DNA of 64,000 bases from Fodinicurvata sp. EGI_FJ10296 (GCF_040712075.1 NZ_JBFCVL010000009.1:1-64000); one strand, 5' to 3'. Numbered from the stretch's first letter, positions 43,260-53,399 are shown. Notes: generated by a model not told the origin, from the letters alone. Program-made: numbers and translations.

Positions 43260-44147
43260 ATGTCCAATCCCGTTGACCTGAAATCTGCCGCACCCGGCAT
43301 GTTCGACATGGAGGCCGCCCCGATGCGGATCGGCCATGTCCAGCTCAGGGTTCGCAATCTGGTGCTTGTGGCGGCGTTCTACCGGAATGTTATCGGCCTG
43401 ACGCCGATCGAAGAGAGACCGAACCGGGTGAGCCTCGGCATTGGTGGAGCGGTCCTGCTGGATCTGGTCGCGGACCCGCATGCTGTGCCGGACGATCGCC
43501 GGGCGGCAGGTCTGTTCCATACGGCGTTTCTACTACCGGATCGCGCCGATCTCGGCCGATGGCTGAAATTTGCCGCCAACGAGGGAATTGAGCTGCAAGG
43601 TGCCGCCGACCACCGGGTCAGCGAGGCTGTCTATCTGGCCGATCCCGAGGGCAATGGCATCGAGATATATTCCGACCGCCCGGTTGAGGAGTGGCCGGTG
43701 GTCGGCGGCCGCTTCGATATGGGGAATGAGCGGCTGGATACTCCCGGTCTCATTGATGCCGGTTCCGGCGCGGAGTGGGCGGGCATGCCGGTGGGCAGCC
43801 GCATTGGCCATATGCATCTGCAAGTGGGCGATCTGTCGGTGGCAGAGCCGTTCTACGGCGATGTGCTGGGCTTCGACGTGACGTGCCGCTATCGCGGTGC
43901 GACTTTCCTTGGTGCCGGCGGCTATCACCATCAGGTGGCGGCGAATATCTGGAACAGCAGTGGCGCAGGTCCGCGATCGGCGGCGATGTCCGGTCTGGCC
44001 GGCATCGAAATCGTTGTGCTTGATGCAACGGTGCGCGCCGCTATCGAGGACCGCGCGCGGCAGGCCGGGTATCCGCTGGAACGATCCGCGGGCGGCACTG
44101 TGCTGCGCGACCCCTGGGGCATTGCGCTGACGCTGGTCGATGGCTGA
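43260..44147 (+). CDS. CatE-like catechol-2,3-dioxygenase, VOC family
   Basis: The 295-residue protein has two VOC modules. The first has a His-His-Glu metal set (IGHVQLRV, LFHTAFLLP, GNGIEIYSDRP) and the second has IGHMHLQVGDL and GGYHHQVAANIW. The segment EAVYLADPEGNGIEIYSDRPVEEWP and the GGYHH block match the CatE/YfiE group. It would cleave or bind an aromatic or dicarbonyl compound using iron or manganese. CAGGAG precedes the ATG at 43260. There is no aromatic-degradation operon around it, so the substrate is open. Confidence 0.82.
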   Translation: MSNPVDLKSAAPGMFDMEAAPMRIGHVQLRVRNLVLVAAFYRNVIGLTPIEERPNRVSLGIGGAVLLDLVADPHAVPDDRRAAGLFHTAFLLPDRADLGRWLKFAANEGIELQGAADHRVSEAVYLADPEGNGIEIYSDRPVEEWPVVGGRFDMGNERLDTPGLIDAGSGAEWAGMPVGSRIGHMHLQVGDLSVAEPFYGDVLGFDVTCRYRGATFLGAGGYHHQVAANIWNSSGAGPRSAAMSGLAGIEIVVLDATVRAAIEDRARQAGYPLERSAGGTVLRDPWGIALTLVDG

Positions 44148-44344
44148 GCCAAGCAATTGTTGACGTTTCGCGGCGGTGGGGCTATCAGGCAACAAGGGCC
44201 CGGAACCCTGCCGCTCGCGAGCTTCGGCTTATGGTGAATTTCCGGTCGACCATTCCTCTGGCCCGCAATTGCAGCGTGCGTCCGGATGGTAACGCGAGCC
44301 CCCGTCTGCAGGACGCCACGTCAACGCGATTGAGGCGCCTCATC

Positions 44345-44860
44345 ATGACCAACGACAATCGACTCCGGATCGATGCTCTGAAAACCCAGGCAAAACGCTT
44401 GCGCGCCGATCTGCGCGATAGGGGATCAGAGCTTTCCCACAGCCAGTCCCTCGAACTGATCGCGCGCCAGCACGGCGCGCGCGATTGGAATACCCTTGTA
44501 GCCCAAACGAGCCCGGCCCCGGCAAGGTCGAACAATTCCGTCCCGGACGCGCCGGTATTCGTCGGCCAGCGGGTTTCGGGCCGTTATCTCGGCCAGCCGT
44601 TCAGTGGCCGCGTTCTGGGGCTGACCGAACTGGTTTCGTCGGGACAGCACCGGATCACGCTACATTTCGATGTGCCCGTGGACGTCGTGACCTTCGCCAG
44701 CTTTTCCGCCCTGCGTCAACGGGTCAGCGGGATCATCGACCGGACCGGGCAGTCGCCGAGCCGGACATCCAACGGCGTTCCCCATCTGATGATTCAGGTC
44801 GGTGCCAATTCCGGCGCCGGGTACTCAGACCCTGATGTCGATGAAATATCCGCGCGGTAG
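44345..44860 (+). CDS. Hypothetical protein with N-terminal glyoxalase-related helical domain
   Basis: The 171-residue protein begins with IDALKTQAKRLRADLRDRGSELSHSQSLELIARQHGARDWNTLVA, a helical domain often found in proteins annotated as glyoxalase superfamily. The remainder, about residues 70-160, has alternating beta-type hydrophobic patterns (VSGRYLGQPFSGRVLGL) and does not show metal ligands. Function is unknown. The 3' end overlaps a convergent small gene by 36 bp. Confidence 0.6.
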   Translation: MTNDNRLRIDALKTQAKRLRADLRDRGSELSHSQSLELIARQHGARDWNTLVAQTSPAPARSNNSVPDAPVFVGQRVSGRYLGQPFSGRVLGLTELVSSGQHRITLHFDVPVDVVTFASFSALRQRVSGIIDRTGQSPSRTSNGVPHLMIQVGANSGAGYSDPDVDEISAR

Positions 44861-45088
44861 ACCAAGAGTGCTGGCCGGCATGTGAAACCGCTCGGCGATG
44901 AAACCGACCACACCGGGCGGCAGCTTGGCGGCGCCCTTTCGCTGGGGCGCAGGGGCCTCGGCGGGTGCGCGCTCGGCCCCGCGGGTCGCGGCGGCTTCGT
45001 CGGCACTGTCAACCGATGACACCGACGGCGGCCGGAACAGTGTGTGGATGGCCTGACGCATCAGGGTGAGCGATTGCTGAACCTGCAT
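44825..45088 (-). CDS. Small hypothetical protein
   Basis: This 87-residue product starts MQVQQSLTLMRQAIHTLF, has an Ala/Glu/Pro-rich middle and a conserved-looking tail (PPGVVGFIAERFHMPASTLGLPRG). The codon use at the 3' end looks coding. No family is recognised, and no strong ribosome binding site is present. A TTG at 45136 would add 16 residues. Confidence 0.4.
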   Translation of the reverse strand: MQVQQSLTLMRQAIHTLFRPPSVSSVDSADEAAATRGAERAPAEAPAPQRKGAAKLPPGVVGFIAERFHMPASTLGLPRGYFIDIRV

Positions 45089-45166
45089 CTCGAAAATCGG
45101 TCCCGATACTCTTAGGTGAAGCGTGCGTACGGCCAATCTGGCGGCTATTGGTTAATATTTCTCTGA

Positions 45167-46165
<999 letters not shown>

Positions 46166-46216
46166 GTGCACCGGACGTGCTTGCGCGGATGCTGCGTATC
46201 TGGCAGTTGAAGCGAC

Positions 46217-47653
46217 ATGGAAACAAGACGACAGAATCGCCGTCCGCCGGGGCAGAAGCCGCCGCGCGGCAACAATCATCCGGGCCGACAGGGCAAGCGC
46301 GGTGCCGCCCATAGTGGCAGCCGCGACAAGGGCACGCGCATCGAGAATGGCCCGATCCTGGAACTGGTCATCGACCATGTCGGCGGCTACGGCGACGGCG
46401 TGGCCGACTGGGACGGGCGTCAGGTCTTCGTCCCGCATACTGCGCCGGGCGATCTGGTGCGGGCCCGCCCGGTGGCGGAACACGGCGACCGCCTGACGGC
46501 CGATGCGATCGAACTGCTGCAGCACGGCCCGGGACGGGCAGAACCGCCGTGCCCGCATTTCGGACCTTGCGGCGGCTGCACGTTGCAGCATCTGTCAGAC
46601 CCGGTCTACGACGCCTGGAAGCACGAGCAGGTCGCCACCGCGCTCGGCCGTCAGTCGCTTGATCCGGCCGTCGTCGACTCCGTGATCCGAACGCCGCCCG
46701 CGACGCGCCGCCGGGCCGTTCTCTCGGTGCGGCGGCTGCGTAGCGGCGTCGTGGCCGGCTTCTACGAGCGCGGCAGCGCCCGCATCGTCGATCTGAAGTC
46801 GTGCTCGATCCTTCATCCCGATCTGGCGGCGCTGGTGGATCCGTTGCGCATCATGGCGGCCGATCTGCTGGACGGTGTTGGCGACGAAGCATCGCTGGCG
46901 ATGACACGGCTGGATGACGGTGTCGAAATCGTCATCGGCCGTCCGGGCAATCCGACGCTTGCGGATCGGGAGCGGCTGGCGGCATTTGCCGAAGCGCACG
47001 ATCTGGCGCGTCTCGGCTGGCGCAAAAGCGAAAAATCTGGTGGCGGCCAGGCGGAGGACGGCGAGGTCGAGCCGCTGGCCCATCGCCGCGAGGGCATCGT
47101 CACTCTGGGTGGTGTTCCGGTTCGCGCGCCGGGACATGCGTTCCTGCAAGCGAGCGTCGAAGGGCAGGATATCCTGACCAGCCGGGTGTGCCGCGCCGTG
47201 GGTGAAGCCGACAGCGTGATCGACCTGTTCTGCGGGATTGGCACCTTTACCTTTCCGCTTGCGGTTGGCAGGGCGGGCATGAAGCTGCGCGCATTCGACT
47301 CCGAGCCGTCGGCGATCGCAGCGCTCGACGCCGCCGCGCGCCGGTCGGGGCTGGCGGTGCGCATCGGCGCCGCCGTGCGGAACCTCAACCGCGATCCGGT
47401 TGCCGGCGACGAACTGCGCGGCGTGGAGGCTGTTGTTCTCGACCCACCCCGGGCGGGGGCGCGGGCCCAGGCCGAGGCGCTGGCGTCGAGCGGTGTCGCC
47501 CGCATCGCCTATGTCTCGTGCAATCCGTCCAGCTTTGCCCGCGATGCCCGCACGCTCGTCGACGGCGGCTATGTCCTGAGGACCGTGACGCCGGTCGACC
47601 AGTTCGTGTGGTCGCCGCATCTGGAACTGGTTGGCGTTTTCGAACGCGGATAG
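46217..47653 (+). CDS. RlmC/RlmD-family 23S rRNA (uracil-5)-methyltransferase
   Basis: This 478-residue protein has a Lys/Arg/Gly-rich N-terminal tail (1-40), a TRAM domain (about 45-100), an iron-sulfur cysteine set (C112, C118, C121 in PPCPHFGPCGGC, and a later cysteine near KSCSI), and a SAM fold with DLFCGIGTFTFPLA and VLDPPRAGA. The catalytic cysteine lies in YVSCNPSSFARDA. It methylates U of rRNA or tRNA at C5. The exact target site is not fixed by these motifs. Confidence 0.9.
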   Translation: METRRQNRRPPGQKPPRGNNHPGRQGKRGAAHSGSRDKGTRIENGPILELVIDHVGGYGDGVADWDGRQVFVPHTAPGDLVRARPVAEHGDRLTADAIELLQHGPGRAEPPCPHFGPCGGCTLQHLSDPVYDAWKHEQVATALGRQSLDPAVVDSVIRTPPATRRRAVLSVRRLRSGVVAGFYERGSARIVDLKSCSILHPDLAALVDPLRIMAADLLDGVGDEASLAMTRLDDGVEIVIGRPGNPTLADRERLAAFAEAHDLARLGWRKSEKSGGGQAEDGEVEPLAHRREGIVTLGGVPVRAPGHAFLQASVEGQDILTSRVCRAVGEADSVIDLFCGIGTFTFPLAVGRAGMKLRAFDSEPSAIAALDAAARRSGLAVRIGAAVRNLNRDPVAGDELRGVEAVVLDPPRAGARAQAEALASSGVARIAYVSCNPSSFARDARTLVDGGYVLRTVTPVDQFVWSPHLELVGVFERG

Positions 47654-47666
47654 CCTGACCCAGGGT

Positions 47667-47688
47667 TCCGGCTCCGAGAGGGGCCGGA
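47667..47688. terminator. Bidirectional hairpin between convergent genes
   Basis: CCGGCTCC at 47668-47675 pairs with GGGGCCGG at 47680-47687 (one wobble), with loop GAGA, and T47667 pairs with A47688. It lies between the methyltransferase gene and the convergent membrane-protein gene. No T-run is seen. Confidence 0.5.
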
Positions 47689-48096
47689 TTACCTGGATGT
47701 ATTGCTGGTGAAAATGCTTGAAATGATGGCCAGTCCGGCAGCGATCAGCAGTAGCGGTCCGATCGGCACATCGATCCCGGCGAGGATCAGCAGCCCGCCG
47801 ACGCCGATGAGGGCGCCGGCGCCAAGCCAGAAACGGTCGATGCCGAGGGCGAATTGCGCGCGGACCGCCTGCTCCAGCACGAGAACGGTTCCGATGCCGA
47901 TCAGTGCGGCAGCCCAGCCCAGATCCAGCAGCCAGACGAAACCGATCCAGAGCAGACCCGCGCCGAACGACGCCGATTTGACCTTGTCACGGGCGGCCTT
48001 GCGTGCCTTGCGTTCCGACTTGGTACCGACGTGGCGGTTTGCGTTTCCCCGGTCGTGATCCGGCACTTCGGGATCGGAAGGCGATGGCTGAGGCAT
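47689..48096 (-). CDS. Small membrane protein of unknown function
   Basis: The 135-residue protein has a charged N-terminal region (about 1-40, Lys/Arg/Asp-rich) and then three or four hydrophobic helices (FGAGLLWIGFVWLLDLGW, WAAALIGIGTVLVLE, LGAGALIGVGGLLILAG, PIGPLLLIAAGLAIIS). It resembles small multi-helix DUF membrane proteins. It converges on the rRNA methyltransferase. No function assigned. Confidence 0.6.
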   Translation of the reverse strand: MPQPSPSDPEVPDHDRGNANRHVGTKSERKARKAARDKVKSASFGAGLLWIGFVWLLDLGWAAALIGIGTVLVLEQAVRAQFALGIDRFWLGAGALIGVGGLLILAGIDVPIGPLLLIAAGLAIISSIFTSNTSR

Positions 48097-48320
48097 GCGG
48101 TCTGATCCGGCTGTGGTTGTGGGAAGCAGGGACGCCGACGATGCTTTGATCCTCGTATGGGTAGACGGCGGATGTCAAGATTAAGCTCATGCGTGTGGAG
48201 TGCCAGACCGCTATTGTGCGCAATGCCGAATTCGGTCGGACGCCCGCGGATTGCAATTGACGCGCCAGTTCGATTATAGACAATACGCTGCGGCCGTGTG
48301 GGCAGAATGGATAGATTGCT

Positions 48321-49055
48321 ATGAATGTCTTAGGGTCATCGCGCTTTTTTCTGGCCCCGTTGATGGTTGCCAGTGTTTTTCTTTTATCTCCAATGATCGC
48401 CCGCGCCGACGGATTTCACGACGGCATGGCGGCCTATAGTCAGGGCGATCACGCGCGCGCGATCGAGATATGGCTGCCGCTGGCCGAAGGCGGCCAGGCC
48501 GCTTCGCAGAACAATCTGGGCAACATGTACCGCCAGGGCTGGGGCGTGCAACGCGACTACGAAGAGGCATTGCGCTGGTATCGCGCCGCCGCGGCGGAAG
48601 ATCACGAACTCGCCTGGACCAATCTGGCCGTCATGCTCGAACGCGGCTGGGGCACGCGCCAGGATCACGCCGAGGCGGTCGAGTGGTATCTGAGGGCCGC
48701 CGAGGCAGGGGAGCGCGGGGCGCAACTCGCCCTCGGTCACAAATACCGGCTCGGCTATGGTGTCGACGTCGATCATGACGAAGCCGCGCGATGGTACGAA
48801 CTGGCAGCAGGGCAGGCGTCGGCCGAAGCGCAGTATCGTCTCGGCATGATGTATCGCGACGGCCGTGGGGTCGAATCCGACCCGGTCGAGGCGCATAAGT
48901 GGCTGATCCTCGCTGCCCGTTTCGGGTCCAGCGATGCGTCGGCGGAAATGCGCCGCGCCGCGCGGTCGATGACGGCGGCACAGGTCGCCGAAGCCGACCG
49001 CCAGGCCGAAGCGTGGCGCCCGGCGCCCCGGCAATGGGTGATCCGCGCCGAATGA
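48321..49055 (+). CDS. Exported Sel1-repeat protein
   Basis: The 244-residue protein has a signal peptide (about 1-29, ends PMIARA) followed by five Sel1/TPR-like units (for example NLGNMYRQGWGVQRDYEEALRWYRAAAA and RLGMMYRDGRGVESDPVEAHKWLILAA). These form a periplasmic solenoid for protein-protein contacts. The C-terminal helix reads RRAARSMTAAQVAEADRQAEAW, common at the end of alphaproteobacterial Sel1 proteins. Confidence 0.88.
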   Translation: MNVLGSSRFFLAPLMVASVFLLSPMIARADGFHDGMAAYSQGDHARAIEIWLPLAEGGQAASQNNLGNMYRQGWGVQRDYEEALRWYRAAAAEDHELAWTNLAVMLERGWGTRQDHAEAVEWYLRAAEAGERGAQLALGHKYRLGYGVDVDHDEAARWYELAAGQASAEAQYRLGMMYRDGRGVESDPVEAHKWLILAARFGSSDASAEMRRAARSMTAAQVAEADRQAEAWRPAPRQWVIRAE

Positions 49056-49221
49056 CATTCCACCATCGTTGTTCTTGACGCGGCCGGGCACATCGGCTTT
49101 TTTCGTGCCGACTCTGCTGCCCGCCATCGGGTCCGATCCGGATGGCTTGGCCTCAGGCATCTCCGCTGGCGAGCCAACGATGGTTGTTGCCTCCCGCGCC
49201 CGAACCGATGATGAGGCGACG

Positions 49222-49437
49222 ATGTACCAAAAAATTGAAACCCTCGCGGAGGGCATGACCCTGCGCGAGCGCGGCACGTCCAACATCCATTGGACGATCG
49301 CCCGGATCAAGGACGATATCTGCATCCTGACGCGGGACGACCGGCCCAGCATTTCAAGGACGCATCGACTGGAAGAAGTCGTGTCGGGCGATATTTACAC
49401 GGCCGATCCGGTGGCGACGATCAAGTCCGCCGGATAA
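49222..49437 (+). CDS. Small hypothetical protein
   Basis: This 71-residue product starts MYQKIETLAEGMTLRERGTSN and includes WTIARIKDDICILTRDDRPSISRTHRLEEVV. It looks like a small beta-rich domain. I recognise no family. GATGAGGCGA lies upstream of the ATG at 49222. Confidence 0.5.
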   Translation: MYQKIETLAEGMTLRERGTSNIHWTIARIKDDICILTRDDRPSISRTHRLEEVVSGDIYTADPVATIKSAG

Positions 49438-49536
49438 CGGTTGAGTTTCTGCTGGCCCGATAGCGGCCCCGCCGATAGAATGCGCTCGCGTTACTATGGT
49501 ATCGCATTTGTTCAACTTATCGACGAGGGGGCCACT

Positions 49537-49854
49537 GTGCCGTTTGTCATTGTTCATTCCATGCGGCCTGTGGCCGAACGCTGGTCGGACGCGCCGGCTG
49601 ATCTGGCGGCGCTGATTTCCGACTGCCTGAACACGCCGACGTCGGAAGTGCAGGTCATCGTTCAAGCGCCGACCGTCGCCGTTCATGGCGCCGCGACCTA
49701 TGTCGAGGTCAAGTGCCGGCAGAAACCCGATCGCACGCCGGAGCGTCTGGCCGACGCGGCAGCCCGGATAAAGGCGCTAGTAGCCGAACGGCTGGACGGT
49801 GATACCGTCGTGCGCCTTTTTGCCCATGCAGACGCCACCATCGGCGCCGCCTGA
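49537..49854 (+). CDS. Tautomerase-superfamily protein (4-OT/CHMI-like)
   Basis: A GTG at 49537 preceded by GAGGGGG gives a 105-residue protein beginning MPFVIVHS. Removal of Met would expose Pro1, the catalytic base of the tautomerase superfamily. Other features include a helix (SDAPADLAALISDCL), strands EVQVIVQAP and ATYVEVKC, and a C-terminal helix/strand TVVRLFAHA. It likely tautomerises a small enol/keto acid. An earlier ATG at 49441 would bury the proline and is disfavoured. Confidence 0.65.
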   Translation: MPFVIVHSMRPVAERWSDAPADLAALISDCLNTPTSEVQVIVQAPTVAVHGAATYVEVKCRQKPDRTPERLADAAARIKALVAERLDGDTVVRLFAHADATIGAA

Positions 49855-49959
49855 CGCGACCGTCTCTTACGGTAGTCGCACTTCCAGATCGATAGCGGGA
49901 ATGGTGATTTCCGCGCTTTGCAAATCCAGTGCGCGGCGCGAGCCCGGTTCCATCGGAGC

Positions 49960-50236
49960 GTGTGGGCCCCGGACAGCACTTCGTGCTTCCGGGGAGGAGA
50001 CAGGGGCGGATGCTGTGTCAATAAACACAGTTGCCGGGGAAGGGATAGAGGGGCGACGCCGCAATTAATCCCCTGCCCCGGACGCAATGCAGCATGAAAT
50101 GCTGCTTTGGAGAGCCGGGGCCCACACTATCAACTTTCTCGCGGAAGTTGTCGACTCCGGATGGCGCTTCCCGCCGAAGGGGAGGAGACAGGGGCGGATG
50201 CTGTGTCGAGAAACACAGTTGCCGGGGAGGGGATAG
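49960..50236. repeat. Cluster of dispersed palindromic repeats
   Basis: Two 58-nt units, 49991-50048 and 50179-50236, are identical at 55 positions. Each contains CTGTGT and ACACAG as a small hairpin. Between them, GTGTGGGCCCCGG (49960-49972) and CCGGGGCCCACAC (50115-50127) are a perfect 13-bp inverted repeat, with smaller hairpins AGCAC/GTGCT near 49980 and CAACTT/AAGTTG near 50140. There is no coding frame that makes sense. The structure matches intergenic palindromic elements scattered through alphaproteobacterial genomes. The rest of the 49,855-50,298 gap shows nothing else. Confidence 0.8.
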
Positions 50237-50298
50237 GAAGCGGATTTCGGCTTAACAGGTTCAGTTGGCGCTGTACCGAATTTGTGTCAGGTGGCGGC

Positions 50299-51207
50299 TT
50301 ATCGCCGGTCGGTGATCGTATAGCCGGCGGCGGTGAGCGCCTTGACCAGATGGTCGTGGCCCATGATCGAATATTCCAGCGGCGGGGCCTTGGCGGGGTC
50401 CTGTTCGGCTTCGACCACGATCCAGCCTTCATAGCCGATCGCGTCCAGCGTTCTGGCGAAGGTTGCAAAGTCGATGCACCCGTCGCCGGGAACCGTGAAC
50501 ACGCCCGCCAGCACCGCATCCAGAAAACTCAGCCGCTCCCGGCGGACCCGGTCGAGGATGGCGGGGCGGATATCCTTGACGTGGACATGGTTGATCCGCG
50601 CGCCGTGGCGCTTCGTCACCGCGATCGGGTCTTCCCCGGCGAATGTCAGATGGCCGGTGTCCAGCAGCAATCCCACGCTTTCGCCCGTTGACGCCATCAG
50701 CAGGTCGATGTCGCGGGCGCTTTCGATCACCGTACCCATGTGATGGTGATAGGCCATGGCGACCCCGGCTTCGGCCATGCGCGACGCCAGCTCGGTCAGC
50801 TTCTCGCCGTACTCATGGATTTCCGTGTCGGCAAGTACCGGCCGGTCGGCGACTGCCCTGGATCGATCGGTCTGGACGCTGCCGACGGTTTCCGCATAGA
50901 CCATGACCGGCGCGCCCAGCGCACTGAAGGTCGATAACTGGTCTCGCATGCGGTCCATTTCCATGCCGATATCGTTTTCCAGCAGCCGGCCGGAAAACCA
51001 CCCGGAGACGAGGTCCAGGTCGTGGCTTTCCAGGATCGGACCCAGCGTCTTCGGGTCCATCGGGAACTTGACCCCTGTTTCGGTCCCGGAGAATCCCGCC
51101 TGCCGGGTTTCCCTGAGGCACGTCTCCAACGACGTTTCGCCGCCCAGTTCCGGGAGATCCGAATTCGTCCAGGCGATCGGCGCAATGCCGAGGCGTACGG
51201 CTTTCAT
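50299..51207 (-). CDS. IolE-like myo-inosose-2 dehydratase or related isomerase
   Basis: This 302-residue TIM-barrel protein of the sugar-phosphate isomerase/epimerase family starts VRLGIAPIAWTNSDLPELGGETSLETCLRE, the characteristic IolE N-terminus. Metal-binding residues fit YHHHMGTVIES, LLLDTGHLTFAGED, NHVHVKDIRP and EGWIVVEAEQD. IolE dehydrates 2-keto-myo-inositol. AAGGAG precedes the ATG at 51207. It is the last gene of the minus-strand operon headed by the aldehyde dehydrogenase. Confidence 0.85.
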   Translation of the reverse strand: MKAVRLGIAPIAWTNSDLPELGGETSLETCLRETRQAGFSGTETGVKFPMDPKTLGPILESHDLDLVSGWFSGRLLENDIGMEMDRMRDQLSTFSALGAPVMVYAETVGSVQTDRSRAVADRPVLADTEIHEYGEKLTELASRMAEAGVAMAYHHHMGTVIESARDIDLLMASTGESVGLLLDTGHLTFAGEDPIAVTKRHGARINHVHVKDIRPAILDRVRRERLSFLDAVLAGVFTVPGDGCIDFATFARTLDAIGYEGWIVVEAEQDPAKAPPLEYSIMGHDHLVKALTAAGYTITDRR

Positions 51208-51246
51208 GGCAATGGCTCCTTCGACCACGGGTGCAGTGTGGTGCAA

Positions 51247-52395
51247 TCAGGCACCGTCGGCGCCGACGGATGTCCAGGCACCGGTTGCCGATGATGCGGC
51301 GATGGCATCGATAACACATTGAATGCGCCACGCCTCGCGGAAATCGGGCCATGCCGCGGCGCCGTTTCCCAGCGCCGTCATCAGGTCGCGGACCTCGATG
51401 GTCTTCATGTCGTTGAAGCCGAGCTGATGCCCCGGGGCCGGACAGAAGGCGCCATAGGGCTCGTGATCCGGTCCGGCGGTAATGGTCGTGAAGCCCCGGC
51501 GTCCGCGCCGCTGATCGGCGACATGCAGCTTCAGTTCGTTCATCCGCTCCTGGGTGAAGACGATCGATCCGCGCGTGCCCGTGATCTCGAAGGCGAGTTG
51601 CATGGTCCGCCCTGCCGCGAGCCAGCTTGCCTCCAGCGTTCCCTGCGCTCCGGACGCGAAACTGGCGAGCGCAATCGTATGGTCATCGACCGTAACAGGG
51701 CTGGTCTCGGCGGCCCCTGCCGCGATCGGCCGGTTCTGCGTGACGGTCCGCATCCGCCCCTGAACGCTGTCGATCGGTCCCATCAGAAACCGGGCCAACG
51801 CGACGATGTGGCTGCCGAGATCGGCCAGCGCGCCGCCGCCGGACGCCGCATCGGTCCGCCACGAATGGGGCGCAGCCGGATCGGCCATGTAATCCTCGGC
51901 GTGGATCCCCCGGAACGAGACGGGCTCGCCGATCTCGCCGCCCGATATGATCTCGCGCGCCAGGGCCATGATCGGGTTCTTGAGATAATTGAATCCGACC
52001 ATGGTCGTCACGCCTGCAGCGTCCGCGGCGTCCGCCATGGCGCCCGCCTGTCCGGCATCGGGCGCCAGCGGCTTTTCGCAATAGACCGGCTTGCCGGCGT
52101 TGAAGGCCGCGAAAGCAATCGGGGCGTGCAGCCGATTCGGCGCGGTAATGTCGACCAGACCGATTGCCGGATCGTCCACCAGGGCCTGCCAATCGTCCGT
52201 CGACCGTTTGAAATCCAGCGCCCGGGCGGCTTTCTCGGCCGTTGCGCTATCCATATCGGCCAACAGCACGCGCCGGGGCACCACCGGCAGGTCGAATAAT
52301 CCGGCGACGCTGCGATAGGCGAGCGCATGGGACCGCCCCATGAAGCCGCTGCCGATCAGGCCGATGCCGATTTCCGGACGCGATGGGCGGTTCAT
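51247..52395 (-). CDS. Gfo/Idh/MocA-family oxidoreductase
   Basis: The 382-residue protein has an N-terminal Rossmann fold (GIGLIGSGFMGRSHALAYR), the PVYCEKPLAPD motif with the catalytic lysine of the EKP triad, and a C-terminal beta-sheet domain (GGGALADLGSHIVALARFLMGP, with DxxxH). Members oxidise inositols or sugars with NAD(P). It overlaps the upstream hydroxyacid dehydrogenase gene by 4 bp (ATGA). The substrate is not determined; a cyclitol is suggested by IolE next to it. Confidence 0.88.
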   Translation of the reverse strand: MNRPSRPEIGIGLIGSGFMGRSHALAYRSVAGLFDLPVVPRRVLLADMDSATAEKAARALDFKRSTDDWQALVDDPAIGLVDITAPNRLHAPIAFAAFNAGKPVYCEKPLAPDAGQAGAMADAADAAGVTTMVGFNYLKNPIMALAREIISGGEIGEPVSFRGIHAEDYMADPAAPHSWRTDAASGGGALADLGSHIVALARFLMGPIDSVQGRMRTVTQNRPIAAGAAETSPVTVDDHTIALASFASGAQGTLEASWLAAGRTMQLAFEITGTRGSIVFTQERMNELKLHVADQRRGRRGFTTITAGPDHEPYGAFCPAPGHQLGFNDMKTIEVRDLMTALGNGAAAWPDFREAWRIQCVIDAIAASSATGAWTSVGADGA

Positions 52396-53399
52396 GAGCC
52401 GGCTCCTGTGACTTTGGCATCGCCGGTCTTCAGGGCTTGTGGATTGGCGACGAGCGCCGGGTCGAGGCATCCTGCAAGTCCGGCGACGATGTTCTGTGCG
52501 GACGTCACGCCCAGCCGGATGGCGCTTTCCAGCGTCAGGCCCGCATTGTGGGGGCTGAGAATGGCGGTCTCGATTGCCAGAAGCGGGTGGTCCGGGGCCG
52601 GCGGCTCGGCCTCCAGCGTGTCGATACCGGCGCCGGCGAGGTGCCCCGATCGCAACGCATCGGCCAGGGCGTTTTCGTCCACCAGGCCGCCGCGCGCGGC
52701 GTTGATCAGGACACTGCCCGTCTTCATCGCCGCCAGTTCCGCCTGACCGATCAGATGGCGCGTATCGGGGGTCAGCGGCAGATGAAGGCTGACGACATCC
52801 GCTTCGGACAATGCGGCGCGCCAGTCCGGCACCGGGTCCACGCCGGCGGCCGTCATATCCGCCGCTGATACATGGGGATCGTAAACCCGCACCGTCATTC
52901 CGAAGGCGGCGGCGCGGACGGCAACCTCGCGCCCGATCCGCCCGAATCCGACCAGCAGAAGCGTGCGGCCGGCCAATTCGACCGCGCGCAACTCGTCGCG
53001 GGCATTCCAGTTGCCGGACCGCACGGCGCGATCATGCCAGATACCGGCCTTGGCGGCCGACAGCATCATGAAAAACGTGTGCTCGGCGACGGAAAGCGTA
53101 TTCACCGCGCCGGTGAGCGCCAGCGGTATGCCCCGCGCGGTCAGCAGATCGACCGGGACATTGTCATAGCCGACGCCATGCCGGGCGACGACCTTCAGGT
53201 TCTTGGCGCCGGCGATCATGGCCGGCGTCAGCGGCGCCGTCCGGATCAGCAACCCATCGGCGTCGGTCAGCGCGTGTGCCAGCCCTTCAGCATCGGCGGC
53301 ATCAATGACGGTCACTTCCGTGTCGGGCCGCGCCTCCAGCACCGCGATTCCCTCCGGCCGGATGGCGCCCCAGATGACCACTTTTGCGGCATCTCTCAT
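52392..53399 (-). CDS. D-2-hydroxyacid dehydrogenase (SerA-like)
   Basis: This 335-residue enzyme has LLLVGFGRIGREVAVRA as NAD motif, the substrate arginine in NAARGGLVDE and the histidine in LSPHNAGLTLES. It lacks the C-terminal ACT domain of long SerA proteins. It lies between the aldehyde dehydrogenase and MocA genes, overlapping each by 4 bp. It probably acts on a hydroxy- or keto-acid from the same cyclitol or sugar pathway. Confidence 0.87.
   Translation of the reverse strand: MRDAAKVVIWGAIRPEGIAVLEARPDTEVTVIDAADAEGLAHALTDADGLLIRTAPLTPAMIAGAKNLKVVARHGVGYDNVPVDLLTARGIPLALTGAVNTLSVAEHTFFMMLSAAKAGIWHDRAVRSGNWNARDELRAVELAGRTLLLVGFGRIGREVAVRAAAFGMTVRVYDPHVSAADMTAAGVDPVPDWRAALSEADVVSLHLPLTPDTRHLIGQAELAAMKTGSVLINAARGGLVDENALADALRSGHLAGAGIDTLEAEPPAPDHPLLAIETAILSPHNAGLTLESAIRLGVTSAQNIVAGLAGCLDPALVANPQALKTGDAKVTGAGS

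Noticed and set aside
43260-44147. Loss of metal ligands in the second VOC domain as a sign of inactivity
   Set aside because: As I recall the family, the CatE-like group commonly ends with DPWGxxLxL in the second module, so this is normal for the family.
49960-50236. CRISPR-like array from the two repeated units
   Set aside because: There are only two units, 188 bp apart, with internal palindromes and no regular spacer of 30-40 bp. No cas genes are present.
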